A DNA stretch of 42,090 nucleotides, taken from positions 1 through 42,090 of the forward strand of contig JAJYLT010000032.1 in the NCBI GenBank assembly GCA_021787565.1, read 5' to 3'. The notes beneath the pieces were generated by a model. That model was not told the DNA's origin. It searched no databases and saw nothing but the letters and a program-made list of their open reading frames with translations. Positions 1-8,114 of the stretch are shown in pieces. The position numbers and the translations under genes were made by a program. Positions within the stretch are counted from its first letter, which is position 1; each line of letters starts with the position of its first letter. This stretch comes from Acidobacteriota bacterium (GTDB taxonomy: Bacteria > Acidobacteriota > UBA4820 > DSQY01).

Positions 1-778
1 AGATGGTCATGTGCCAGCCCGGCACCAGGGAGACGGCGAAGTCGAAGGAGACCACGCTGTGCACGCTCAGCACGAGGCCGGTGGCGAGGCCCGCCAGCAG
101 GAGGTAGGCCTTCTCGTAGTGGAGCCAGTTCCTCGCGGAGCCCACCCACCCGAGGCTGAGGATCCGATAGATGCCCTTCCGCAGCCTGCTCGTGGTGCGC
201 TCGCGCATGGAGGCCAGATCGGGCATGAGCCCCAGGTACCAGAAGAGCAACGACACGCTGAAATAGGTGCTCACGGCGAAGACGTCCCAGACCAGCGGGG
301 AGCGAAAGTTGATCCAGAGGTCCCGCACGTTGGGATAGGGAAAGAGCCAGTAGCCGAACCAGGGGCGACCCACGTGGATCAGGGGGAAGATGCCCGCGCA
401 GCAGAGGGCGAAGATGGTCATGGCTTCGGCCGCCCTGGAGATCGCGTTGCGCCAGCGCTTTCTGAACATGAAGAGGATGGCCGAGATGAGTGTCCCGGCG
501 TGGCCGATCCCCACCCAGAAGACGAAGTTGATGATGGGAAAGCCCCATGCCACGGGGACGTTGTTGCCCAGCGTCCCGATGCCCTCGTAGACGAGATAGC
601 CGATGCACCCGAATCCCATGAGCATGATGAGGCTCGTGATGGTGATGGCGATAAACCATCCCCGGCCCGGCTTGGTGTCTGGCCACGCCAGGACCTGGTC
701 ATCGAGGCCGCCGATGGTGACGGGCCCCTCCATCAGCGGCTGGTGGCGGATCGCTTCGGGAAGCAGCGCCTCAGGCAT
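1..778 (-). CDS. actC: Alternative complex III membrane subunit ActC (NrfD/PsrC family), 3' end cut by window edge
   Basis: About 259 N-terminal residues are visible; the reading frame runs off the left edge. ActC is one of two NrfD-like integral membrane subunits of alternative complex III, which oxidises menaquinol and passes electrons to cytochrome c or an oxidase. The translation starts [20 protein letters not shown] and holds several hydrophobic helices, including segments around [21 protein letters not shown], the [20 protein letters not shown] helix with its conserved GIGHAG(T) element, and a following helix with IHVGRPW. These match the NrfD/PsrC pattern. The ATG at 778 overlaps the actB stop by 8 bases, so translation is probably coupled. 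The identification rests on sequence pattern plus position directly after actB. Confidence 0.9.
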   Translation of the reverse strand, partial: MPEALLPEAIRHQPLMEGPVTIGGLDDQVLAWPDTKPGRGWFIAITITSLIMLMGFGCIGYLVYEGIGTLGNNVPVAWGFPIINFVFWVGIGHAGTLISAILFMFRKRWRNAISRAAEAMTIFALCCAGIFPLIHVGRPWFGYWLFPYPNVRDLWINFRSPLVWDVFAVSTYFSVSLLFWYLGLMPDLASMRERTTSRLRKGIYRILSLGWVGSARNWLHYEKAYLLLAGLATGLVLSVHSVVSFDFAVSLVPGWHMTI

Positions 779-3700
779 CCTCGTCCTCCCCTGGTACGGC
801 GGGGTTCTTGAGCTCGGCCATGTAGGTGATGGCCGGCCGCGTGCCCAGCTCCTCCAAAACCTTGAAGCGGCGGTCGCTGCGGGAGAGGTGGGCCACCCTG
901 CTGCTCTTGTCGTTGAGGTCGCCGAACACGATGGCGCTGGCGGGGCAGGCCGCCTGGCAGGCCGGCACGATCTCCCCGTCGCGGAGCGGGCGGTGCTCGT
1001 CCTGGGCCACTCGCCTGCCGTTGACGATGCGCTGCACGCAGAAGGTGCACTTCTCCATGACGCCCCGCGGCCTTACCGTGACCTCGGGATTGAAGGCCAG
1101 GTCCAGCGGGTCCTTGATGAAGCTCGTGTAGTCCAGGAAATTGAAGCGGCGCACCTTGTAGGGGCAGTTGTTGGAGCAGTAGCGCGTGCCGACGCAGCGG
1201 TTGTAGGCCATCTGGTTCAGGCCGTCGGGGCTGTGGGTCGTGGCCGCCACGGGACAGACGTTCTCGCAGGGGGCGTCGTCGCACTGCTGGCAGAGCATGG
1301 GCTGGTGGGCCACCCTGGGGTTGCCAGCACCCCCTTCGTAGTAATTGTCGATCCGGATCCACTGCATCTCGCGGCCCCGGGAGACCTGCTCGGGGCCCAC
1401 CACGGGGATGTTGTTCTCGGACTGGCACGCGATCACGCAGCCGCTGCACCCCACGCAGGCCGACATGTCGATGGCCATGCCCCACTTTGCTCCGGGATAG
1501 GCATAACCCTCGTAGAGGGTCGTCTCCTGCTCGCTCTGCGGGTGGGCCGCCTGCTTCTTGTACTCGTCGAGGTCCCACAGCCTGACGATGTCGCGCCCCT
1601 CTAATGAGAAGTGATGCTGGGTCCTGTGGAGGTCCGAATGGCCTCTGGTCGGGATCACGGCCGCATCCGCGCGAAGGAACGGGGAGCCTCCGGAGGCCAT
1701 GAGGGGGAAGGCGTTGACGCCCACGCCCGAGGCGACTCTCCCCGCGGAGCGCCCGTAGCCCAGCGGAAGCGTGATAACTCCCCGGGCCTGGCCCGGCTGG
1801 ACCAGCACGGGTACCTCCAGGCTCTTGCCGCCCACCTCGATGTGCAGCCGATCTCCGTCCTGCACGGTCAGCCGGTGGGCATCGGCCGCCGAGACCAGCG
1901 CGGCGCAGCCCCAGGTGAGCTTGGTCACGGGCTCGGGCATCTCCTGGAGCCAGCCGATGTTGGCGTAGCGCCCATCCCACAGCTTCAGGTCGCGCACGAG
2001 CAGGAGATCCATGCCCTGGCCCGCCGGAACCTTCGCCCTATCCGCCGCCTCCGCCAGCGCGGAGGCCTTGGGCTGGCGCGGCGCCCTTGGCTGGACGTTC
2101 AGCCTGAGCACGCCGTCGTGCAGTGCCGCGTTCCAGTAGGCCTCGAAGGGCACCAGGGAGGTGGCGGGGTAGACCTCTTTCCGCCAGCGGCCCATCACAT
2201 AGAGCCGGTAGTCCGTCTCAACCGGTGCGCCCATGGCCTTGGCCCACCGCAGCAGAAGCTCTTCCGCCTGCCGGGTCTGGTAGAGCGGCCGGATGAGGGG
2301 CTGCTGGAGGCTCAGCAGGTCGGTGCCCGCCTCGAAGTCCCCCCACGACTCCATCCAGTGGCTGACCGGAAGGACCACCTGGCACGCCTTGGCGGTTTCG
2401 TCCTCCCGCAGGCCCAGGCGCACCCTCAGGGCCACCCGGGAGAGGGCCTGGACGAAAGAGGCGGCGTCGGGATGGTCGTAGGCCGGGTTCGCGCCCCATA
2501 CGATCGCCGCGGCGTACACACCGGAGGCGAGGTCCTTGGCGAGAGTGGCCATGTCCTCCGGAGCGGCGAGCTGCACGGGCGCGGGCGCGAAAGCGGCATC
2601 CACGGTGCTGCCCTCGGCGCCCAACATGGCGTTGAGCAGCAAGACGGCGGCGTGGGCCTCGTAGGGAAGGCTCGGGCCGGCTACCACGAGGGCCGTCGGA
2701 CCGGCCTTGGCGAGGTCGTCCACCATGACCCCGAGGAGGTGGAGATCGAGCCCCTGCGCCCTGGCCACGTTCTTGAGCGCGAAGGGCGCCAGGGTGCTCG
2801 CCGCCAGTCCGTCCGGAAGGGCCAGGTGGTGGCGCTCGTGGAGGTCCAGCGCCAGGGCGAAAGCCACTGCGGCCGCCGCGGAGGGACGCATGGGAAGGCG
2901 GTTGTCCGCCTTCGTGCCCGTGAGCGTCAGCGTGCCCTCCAAGGCGTAGAGCCGGTTCATCGGCTCCGCTGGCGAGGAGAGACGCCGGTTCGCGGCGAAG
3001 CCACCGATGGCGGGGACGGCCTGCTCCATCGTTCCCAGCAGGTCCGCCTCCAGCGCCACGATCACCTTGGCCTTCTCCAGGTGGAAACGCGGGCAGAGGG
3101 CCTCTCCGAACACGGCCTGGGCCGCCGCACGCCCCGCGTGGTCCGCCGCGGGCTCCCACGCAACGTGCCGTAGCGTGGGCAGCACCGCTTTCAGGTCGTT
3201 CAGGACCGCCCGCTGGCTCGGGGAGATCACGGCGGGCGTCATGAGGAGAACGGCCTTGCCGCCCGAGGCGGCCGCCTTCAGGGCGACAACCACTCGGCCG
3301 TCCACCGCGGCCCAGTCGGCGGGGTGTCCGTCCATCACGGGCTGCGTGAGCCGGTCCGGATCGTAGAGGCCGATCACCTCCGCCATGATCCGCGGCGAGG
3401 TCTTGCCCTCGAAGAGGGGGTGCTCGTCGTTCCCGTCGATGTGGATAGGCCTGCCCTCGCGGGTCTTGACCAGCACGCCGTAAGGCACGAGCCCTTCCTG
3501 GACGGTGCTGGCATAGTAGTTGGCCACGCCGGGGATCACCTCGGGAGGCTTCTTGGTGTAGGGAACGATGGTGTCGCCTTCGGGCGCATGGCAGGCGGCC
3601 GTGGCGGCGAGGGCCGCCGAGGCCCCCATGAGGCCCAGGAAGCGCCGCCGGGCCATGGGCTCCCTGGGTGGCTCCATGGGAGTGAGACCGTTCGGGCCTT

Positions 3701-3797
3701 CTCTGCCGTCCCATCCGCCCGGGGCCACCGCCGTGGCCTTTGCCGGAAGGACCTTCCAGAAGGTCCGCCGCTTTTCGTCCCTCTCCTCGTTAGCCAC
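771..3797 (-). CDS. actB: Alternative complex III iron-sulfur subunit ActB (fused molybdopterin-like and ferredoxin-like)
   Basis: This 1008-residue protein is the large extracytoplasmic subunit of alternative complex III. The N-terminus has the extended 'TAT-variant' leader of this family: about 50 residues before the twin-arginine motif [10 protein letters not shown] (residues 49-58), then a hydrophobic stretch ending AATAAC. A molybdopterin-oxidoreductase-like domain follows; in this family it carries no Mo cofactor. The C-terminal third is ferredoxin-like, with cysteine groups beginning [11 protein letters not shown] near residue 778, then [28 protein letters not shown] and CQAAC, enough for the usual four Fe-S clusters. 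The start is GTG at 3797, overlapping the stop of the small upstream ORF by 8 bases; actC overlaps the 3' end. Length and architecture are normal for ActB. Confidence 0.94.
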   Translation of the reverse strand: MANEERDEKRRTFWKVLPAKATAVAPGGWDGREGPNGLTPMEPPREPMARRRFLGLMGASAALAATAACHAPEGDTIVPYTKKPPEVIPGVANYYASTVQEGLVPYGVLVKTREGRPIHIDGNDEHPLFEGKTSPRIMAEVIGLYDPDRLTQPVMDGHPADWAAVDGRVVVALKAAASGGKAVLLMTPAVISPSQRAVLNDLKAVLPTLRHVAWEPAADHAGRAAAQAVFGEALCPRFHLEKAKVIVALEADLLGTMEQAVPAIGGFAANRRLSSPAEPMNRLYALEGTLTLTGTKADNRLPMRPSAAAAVAFALALDLHERHHLALPDGLAASTLAPFALKNVARAQGLDLHLLGVMVDDLAKAGPTALVVAGPSLPYEAHAAVLLLNAMLGAEGSTVDAAFAPAPVQLAAPEDMATLAKDLASGVYAAAIVWGANPAYDHPDAASFVQALSRVALRVRLGLREDETAKACQVVLPVSHWMESWGDFEAGTDLLSLQQPLIRPLYQTRQAEELLLRWAKAMGAPVETDYRLYVMGRWRKEVYPATSLVPFEAYWNAALHDGVLRLNVQPRAPRQPKASALAEAADRAKVPAGQGMDLLLVRDLKLWDGRYANIGWLQEMPEPVTKLTWGCAALVSAADAHRLTVQDGDRLHIEVGGKSLEVPVLVQPGQARGVITLPLGYGRSAGRVASGVGVNAFPLMASGGSPFLRADAAVIPTRGHSDLHRTQHHFSLEGRDIVRLWDLDEYKKQAAHPQSEQETTLYEGYAYPGAKWGMAIDMSACVGCSGCVIACQSENNIPVVGPEQVSRGREMQWIRIDNYYEGGAGNPRVAHQPMLCQQCDDAPCENVCPVAATTHSPDGLNQMAYNRCVGTRYCSNNCPYKVRRFNFLDYTSFIKDPLDLAFNPEVTVRPRGVMEKCTFCVQRIVNGRRVAQDEHRPLRDGEIVPACQAACPASAIVFGDLNDKSSRVAHLSRSDRRFKVLEELGTRPAITYMAELKNPAVPGEDEDA

Positions 3798-3999
3798 GGC
3801 GCTTCACCGAGTGGAGCGGGCCGGCCACCCTCCTCGAAGGCAGCGGGCCCCTCTGAGCGGCTTCCTCGCGGGGACCGGCCGGTGCGGCCGGGCGAAGGGG
3901 CACCCCAACCCGCCCCCAGAACCCGCGCCCGAGGGCGAGGTTCCCCAGGAAGGCCGCGAGCAGCCCCGCCAGGACCTTTCGACGACTCGTACCGGTCAT
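3790..3999 (-). CDS. Small Tat-signal-like protein between actA and actB (69 aa)
   Basis: A 69-residue ORF fills the space between actA (32-bp gap) and actB (8-bp overlap, TAA of this ORF within the GTG start region of actB). It begins MTGTSRRKVLAGLLAAFLGN: a short polar stretch, an SRRKVL twin-arginine-like motif and a hydrophobic core of about 15 residues. This looks like a Tat signal or signal anchor. The rest is Pro/Arg/Ala-rich with no recognised domain. ATG 3999 is chosen because AGAGGAGAG precedes it by about 5 bases; an in-frame ATG 18 bases upstream lacks such a site. I do not recognise a named family. It may be an accessory or anchoring subunit, or a leader that couples actB translation. 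Coupling and the ribosome site support expression; function is inference. Confidence 0.6.
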   Translation of the reverse strand: MTGTSRRKVLAGLLAAFLGNLALGRGFWGRVGVPLRPAAPAGPREEAAQRGPLPSRRVAGPLHSVKRRG

Positions 4000-4031
4000 G
4001 GAAACTCTCCTCTTCATCCTTGCCTCGCGTC

Positions 4032-4595
4032 TCATCGGTGACAGGCGTTGCAGTTGGTGGGTCCGGCCTGGATCGGCGAGCCCGGCGGGAGATAGCGCCT
4101 CGGGTCCCGGTGGCAGGCCAGGCAGTGTCCCATCCGCATGTTCATGACGCGCCTCACCCGGTCCATGTCCTGCACGTCGCCGTGGCAGCTCTGGCAGGCG
4201 ATACCGGAGTTCACGTGCGGCCGGTGGTCGAAATAGACGTGGTCGGGGAGCTCGTAGATCCGTTTCCAGAGAAGCGGCTTGTTCGATTCGTAGATGGCTG
4301 CCAGCTCTTTGATGTAGACGTTGTCGGTCTTGGCATAGCGATGGCAGTTCATGCAGGTCTGGACCGCCGGAACGGTGGCGTACCGGGAGCGCGTCGCGTT
4401 CGTATGGCAGTAGAGACAGGGGATCCTCATCTGTCCGGCGTGAAGGCGGTGAGAGAAGGGGATGGGCTGCTTCGGGGCATAGCCGAGGACGAATCGGTCC
4501 GGCTCCGCGACCCATCCGACCGTGATCATGGTGACGAGGACGGCCACCGCGCCGATGGGAATCGCGAACCTGAACAGGCGGTCTAGCGGATGCAT
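4032..4595 (-). CDS. actA: Alternative complex III pentaheme cytochrome c subunit ActA
   Basis: This 187-residue protein has an N-terminal membrane anchor (about residues 8-26, LFRFAIPIGAVAVLVTMITV) followed by five CXXCH heme-binding motifs: CLYCH, CMNCH, CQSCH, CLACH and CNACH, the last three residues from the C-terminus. Five hemes plus one anchor is the ActA pattern; the protein faces the periplasm and carries electrons from the quinol-oxidising core. ATG 4595 is preferred over an upstream in-frame GTG (4622) because GGGAGGAGG precedes it at good spacing. It is the first gene of the leftward act operon. No convincing promoter was found in the 270 bases upstream. Confidence 0.93.
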   Translation of the reverse strand: MHPLDRLFRFAIPIGAVAVLVTMITVGWVAEPDRFVLGYAPKQPIPFSHRLHAGQMRIPCLYCHTNATRSRYATVPAVQTCMNCHRYAKTDNVYIKELAAIYESNKPLLWKRIYELPDHVYFDHRPHVNSGIACQSCHGDVQDMDRVRRVMNMRMGHCLACHRDPRRYLPPGSPIQAGPTNCNACHR

Positions 4596-4865
4596 GAACC
4601 TCCTCCCAATGGGGCCGCACAATTCTCTATGCCTGGTTCAATCACGGCCTACTATCCCACAAGACTATCGTGAAATGGAATGGGGACGTGCTTCATCCAT
4701 CCAAATCCTCTCGTGTAACCGGGCCCCGTTTTGGATTATTCCCGCCGTCGCGGCCGTCCGTGAGGGACCGATGCAGCCACGCGGCCCGCCGGCCAGAGCA
4801 AGAAGGGAGCGCGCGACGCACGAGGGCTGGCGGGGCGTGCGGCCTGAGCCCGCGGGGGCCCGTCG
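4596..4865. other. Intergenic region between asnS 3' end and actA 5' end
   Basis: About 270 bases hold the actA ribosome binding site and leader. The remainder is GC-rich and shows no credible gene on either strand. I saw no clear factor-independent terminator for asnS and no good -35/-10 pair for actA, although both should lie here or just outside. Confidence 0.5.
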
Positions 4866-6161
4866 TTACGGATAGAGCCGGTAGAGCATGCGCGGATAGG
4901 GAATGGTCTCCCGGACGTGGTTCAGACCGCAGAGCCAGGCCACCGTCCGCTCGAGGCCTATCCCGAAACCGCCGTGTTTCACGGTTCCGTACCTGCGGAT
5001 GTCCAGGTACCACTGGAAGGCCTCTACCGGGAGGCCGTGCTCCCGGATGCGCGAGAGGAGCAGGTCGTGGTCGTGGATGCGCTCCGAGCCCCCGACGATC
5101 TCGCCGTAGCCCTCCGGGGCGAGCACGTCCACGCAGAGGGCCAGGCTCGGGTCCTCGGGATCGGGCTCCATGTAGAAGGCCTTCACCGCCGCCGGGTAGC
5201 GGTGGACCATGATGGGCCGGTCGTACTGCTGGGTGAGGATGGTCTCATCGTCGCCGCCGAAGTCGTCGCCGTACTTCAGGTCGCTGCCCAGCTCGTGGAG
5301 CTGCCGCACGGCGTCCTTATACTGCACGCGAGGGAAGGGCTTCTGGACCTTCTCCAGCTTGCTCGTGTCCCGCTCCAGGATCTTCATCTCCTCGGGGCAG
5401 CGATCCAGGATCCGCGAGACGACGCTGACCAGGAAGTCCTCCGACAGGGCCATCACGTCATCGAGGCCCGCGAAGGCCACCTCCGGCTCGAGCATCCAGA
5501 ATTCCATGAGGTGCCGGCGCGTCTTGCTCTTCTCGGCCCGGAAGGTGGGGCCGAAGCAGTAGACCTTTCCCAGCGCCATGCAGGCGGGCTCGAGGTAGAG
5601 CTGGCCGGACTGGCTGAGGTAGGCCTTCTCGCCGAAGTAGTCGGTCTGGAAGAGCGTGGTCGTCCCCTCGCAGGCCGCCGGCGTCAGGATGGGGCTGTCG
5701 ATGAGGGTGAAGCCGCTCTGGTAGAAGTAGTCCCGGAAGGCCTGTTCGATCTCGGAGCGGACCCTGAGGATGGCTACCTGCCGGGAGGAGCGCAGCCACA
5801 GGTGGCGGTTCTCCATGAGGAAGCCCGTGCCGTGCTCCTTCTTGCCGATGGGGTACTCCTCGGCCATGTGGTGCAGAACCAGCCCGGAGAGGGAGAGCTC
5901 CACCCCGCCCGGTGCTCGCTGGTCGATCCGCACCGTTCCCTCCACCGTGACGGAGGACTCCAGGGTCACGCGGTCCATGAGGTCGAAGACCTCGGGCGGG
6001 ACGTCGCGGACGAAGGCCACGCACTGGAGGTAGCCCGAGCCGTCCCGCAGAATCAGGAACCGGACCTTGCCGGAGGAGCGCTTGTTGTAGACCCAGCCGT
6101 CGAGGCTCACCTTCTCCCCGTCGTGGGCCGCCAGTTCCTTCACGGTGAGCTTGTGCAGCAT
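4866..6161 (-). CDS. asnS: Asparaginyl-tRNA synthetase
   Basis: A 431-residue class II aminoacyl-tRNA synthetase that charges tRNA(Asn) with asparagine in the cytoplasm. The N-terminal OB-fold anticodon-binding domain (about residues 1-110) includes the [20 protein letters not shown] strand set. The catalytic domain shows motif 2 in [21 protein letters not shown] and motif 3 in [13 protein letters not shown] near the C-terminus. The '[16 protein letters not shown]' form separates AsnRS from AspRS, and no GatCAB-dependent feature is apparent. Length is normal. The start ATG 6161 has a CAGGAG site about 7 bases upstream, and a strong sigma-70-type promoter lies just beyond. A 151-bp repeat ends 14 bp upstream of its -35 box. 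Confidence 0.95.
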   Translation of the reverse strand: MLHKLTVKELAAHDGEKVSLDGWVYNKRSSGKVRFLILRDGSGYLQCVAFVRDVPPEVFDLMDRVTLESSVTVEGTVRIDQRAPGGVELSLSGLVLHHMAEEYPIGKKEHGTGFLMENRHLWLRSSRQVAILRVRSEIEQAFRDYFYQSGFTLIDSPILTPAACEGTTTLFQTDYFGEKAYLSQSGQLYLEPACMALGKVYCFGPTFRAEKSKTRRHLMEFWMLEPEVAFAGLDDVMALSEDFLVSVVSRILDRCPEEMKILERDTSKLEKVQKPFPRVQYKDAVRQLHELGSDLKYGDDFGGDDETILTQQYDRPIMVHRYPAAVKAFYMEPDPEDPSLALCVDVLAPEGYGEIVGGSERIHDHDLLLSRIREHGLPVEAFQWYLDIRRYGTVKHGGFGIGLERTVAWLCGLNHVRETIPYPRMLYRLYP

Positions 6162-6188
6162 GGACGCATCTCCTGACCGAGGGCTGGA

Positions 6189-6217
6189 ATTATAGACAAT
6201 TCAGGGCTTGCGGGCAA
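6189..6217 (-). promoter_or_regulatory. asnS promoter (sigma-70 type)
   Basis: On the minus strand, -35 TTGCCC (6212-6217) and -10 TATAAT (6189-6194) are separated by 17 bases. The -10 is a perfect consensus and lies about 28 bases upstream of the asnS ATG, leaving room for a short leader with the CAGGAG site. Boxes were read by eye. Confidence 0.7.
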
Positions 6218-6231
6218 TAGGGGGCGGCCGG

Positions 6232-6382
6232 CCCAAATTCCGCGATGGAATCGCACTCGTAGGAGCGCCGCCCCCGGCGCGACGGACCGTACGCGGGCAC
6301 CGCATCCTGGTCGCAGGGTCACCCGGTTCGCGGCGAGGCGCCGCTCCTACGCAGGCGTTGAGCCGCTATCGCGGAATCGGGG
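6232..6382 (+). repeat. 151-bp REP-pair (BIME-like) element, copy 1
   Basis: First of four near-identical 151-bp elements in the window. Left end CCCAAATTCCGCGAT and right end ATCGCGGAATCGGGG are inverted repeats. Inside are two opposed REP-like units: GTAGGAGCGCCGCCCCCGGC (a GCGCCG-CCC-CGGCGC hairpin) on the plus strand, and the mirror unit with a GCGGCG-CCT-CGCCGC hairpin on the minus strand. Each is preceded by GTAG, the typical 5' foot of REPs recognised by RAYT (TnpA-REP) enzymes. The left end is 14 bp from the asnS -35 box. Together with copy 3 it forms one sequence subtype (T in GGCGTTGAG, C in GGAATCGG). Confidence 0.9.
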
Positions 6383-6479
6383 GGCCGGACTCGCGAAGGG
6401 CGAATGGCGAATTGGATAGAGCACCCCGGGGACGGCGGTGTTGAGTCACCCCCGCGCTTATTCCCTTTTCACTCTTTGC

Positions 6480-6514
6480 TTCTCACTTCTTACTTCTCAC
6501 TTCTCACTTCTCAC
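6480..6514. repeat. Heptanucleotide tandem repeat, 5 x TTCTCAC
   Basis: Five head-to-tail copies of TTCTCAC (the second is TTCTTAC) lie 5 bp beyond the stop codon of the vWA/FHA gene. The surrounding 6460-6520 stretch is unusually pyrimidine-rich on the plus strand. On the transcribed strand of the minus gene this reads as purine-rich GTGAGAA repeats in the 3' untranslated region. No stem-loop terminator is evident there. Confidence 0.85.
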
Positions 6515-6519
6515 TATTT

Positions 6520-7800
6520 TCAGTTCAGCCGCTTCTGCTCCCTGCGGAACTGGAACTCGCACTGGCCGGCCCGGATGGTCGACCCGGCCTTGAGCTCCTT
6601 GAGGGTGACGCGCTCGCCGTCCAGGAAGGTTCCGTTGGTGGACTGGAGGTCGGCGAGGTAGTAGGTGCCCTCCTTGGGGACGATCCGGAAGTGCTGTCCC
6701 GAGAGGGTCTGGTCGGCGATGCAGAGCGTGTTCACCTTGTCGCGCCCCACGGAGACCACCTGGTCCGGCGGGAGCTGGAAGACGCGCGGGGGATTTTTGC
6801 CACGATGCAGAACCAGCACCGGGACCTCGTCCAGGACGAGGGTGTGCTCCAGGGCGTCCGAGCTGGGCCCCTTCTGGAGCAGGGCCGGATCGAGTTCGGG
6901 CACGGACTCGGCGGCCACGGACTGCGTCGCCGCGCCCGGGTTGGTGATGGAGAGCCTCTTGGCCAGGCACACGGGACATTCGGCCTCCCAGAGATTGAGC
7001 GGACGTCCGCACTGCTCGCACGCCCTCGCCTCCTGGAGCTTCGTCCGCTTCAACAGGACCACCACCCCGTAGGCCACGACGGCCAGTCCCGCGGCCAGCG
7101 CCAGGAGAAGGACCCACACCCACGCCCTGGAGGCGGGCGGTGGCGGAGGTGGAGGCTGGGGCTTCGCTTGTGGCGGCGCCGCCGGATGGGGTTGCGGCGG
7201 GGCGGGCGGATGCACGGGCGCCAGGGCGAGGCTGACCTTGGACCAAGCGCTGGCCACATCCCCCGACGTCATGCCCGAGAAGGGGCCGGCGTACTCACCC
7301 CCCGTGAGCGCGGCGATGCGCCTGAGCACCTTCAGGTCCTGGGCACCCATCCCCACGGCCACCACGGCCACGTGCGCCTGAGCGGCGCGGGAGGCCGCGT
7401 CCTCCAGAGTCACCGCCGAGTTCTCGTCCTTCCCGTCCGTGAAGAGCAGGACGACGCCCTCGCTGTTCTGCCCTTCCACGGCCTTGACCGCGGAAAAGAG
7501 GCAATCGTAGAGCAGGGTGTAGTGTCCTCCCTGTTTCAGCTTTCCGATGGCCGATTTCAGGGCCTCGGGGTCGCGGGTGAAGGACTGAACCTCCACGGGC
7601 GCGTCGTTGAACGCGTAGATGGCCACGGGCCCCTTCTCGGCCAGCGTGGGGGCGAGCCCCTCCAGCATGGACTTGGCCGCCTCGAACTGCGAGGGCGGTA
7701 TGGACCGGCTGGTGTCCACCAGCACGGCCGTGGGCGAAGCCAAGAGGACGATCGGCGCAAGGAGCACCGTCAGGACGATGGCAACGGCGAATCGGCGCAT
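6520..7800 (-). CDS. Membrane protein with exported vWA domain and cytoplasmic zinc ribbon + FHA domain
   Basis: This 426-residue protein has a signal peptide (residues 1-22), then a von Willebrand factor A domain (about 24-190) with an intact MIDAS start D29-T-S-R-S33 and the later FTDGKDEN strand (120-127). A proline-rich linker follows (198-223), then a transmembrane helix (226-251), a four-cysteine zinc ribbon (C261, C264, C275, C278) and a C-terminal FHA domain (about 345-422) with VGR (351-353), S367..H370 and TNG (388-390). The layout puts a metal-dependent ligand-binding domain outside the cytoplasmic membrane and a phosphothreonine reader inside, suggesting signal transfer across the membrane; that role is inference. 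The start has a strong GGGGGAGGAGG site and a good promoter. No neighbouring kinase is visible. Confidence 0.88.
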   Translation of the reverse strand: MRRFAVAIVLTVLLAPIVLLASPTAVLVDTSRSIPPSQFEAAKSMLEGLAPTLAEKGPVAIYAFNDAPVEVQSFTRDPEALKSAIGKLKQGGHYTLLYDCLFSAVKAVEGQNSEGVVLLFTDGKDENSAVTLEDAASRAAQAHVAVVAVGMGAQDLKVLRRIAALTGGEYAGPFSGMTSGDVASAWSKVSLALAPVHPPAPPQPHPAAPPQAKPQPPPPPPPASRAWVWVLLLALAAGLAVVAYGVVVLLKRTKLQEARACEQCGRPLNLWEAECPVCLAKRLSITNPGAATQSVAAESVPELDPALLQKGPSSDALEHTLVLDEVPVLVLHRGKNPPRVFQLPPDQVVSVGRDKVNTLCIADQTLSGQHFRIVPKEGTYYLADLQSTNGTFLDGERVTLKELKAGSTIRAGQCEFQFRREQKRLN

Positions 7801-7829
7801 GGCAGCCTCCTCCCCCAGAATACCCAGCT

Positions 7830-7859
7830 ATTATAAGGACTGATGCGCTCGGGCCGCAA
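7830..7859 (-). promoter_or_regulatory. Promoter of the vWA/FHA gene
   Basis: Minus-strand -35 TTGCGG (7854-7859) and perfect -10 TATAAT (7830-7835) with an 18-base spacer, about 30 bases upstream of the ATG. Repeat copy 2 begins 13 bp beyond the -35 box. Confidence 0.68.
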
Positions 7860-7872
7860 TAGACGGGGCCAC

Positions 7873-8023
7873 CCCAAATTCCGCGATGGAATCGCACTCG
7901 TAGGAGCGCCGCCCCCGGCGCGACGGACCGTACGCGGGCACCGCATCCTGGTCGCAGGGTCACCCGGTTCGCGGCGAGGCGCCGCTCCTACGCAGGCGTC
8001 GAGCCGCTATCGCGGAATTGGGG
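7873..8023 (+). repeat. 151-bp REP-pair (BIME-like) element, copy 2
   Basis: Same 151-bp element and orientation as copy 1, differing only at two sites (C in GGCGTCGAG and T in GGAATTGG), which it shares with copy 4. It fills the divergent intergenic region between the vWA/FHA gene and pepD, 13 bp from one -35 box and 9 bp from the other. Confidence 0.9.
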
Positions 8024-8032
8024 GCCACGACG

Positions 8033-8061
8033 TTGCCCGGCCCCTCTCGCTGTGGGAGAAT
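8033..8061 (+). promoter_or_regulatory. Putative pepD promoter
   Basis: TTGCCC (8033-8038), 17-base spacer, GAGAAT (8056-8061), about 50 bases upstream of the pepD ATG. The -35 box is the same as that of asnS and of the lipoprotein gene at 9664-10467. The -10 box is weaker than theirs. Confidence 0.45.
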
Positions 8062-8114
8062 CTCCCGAGGCGGCAGCCACGAAGCCGCGGTGCATCCTGG
8101 AAAGGAGTCCATGC

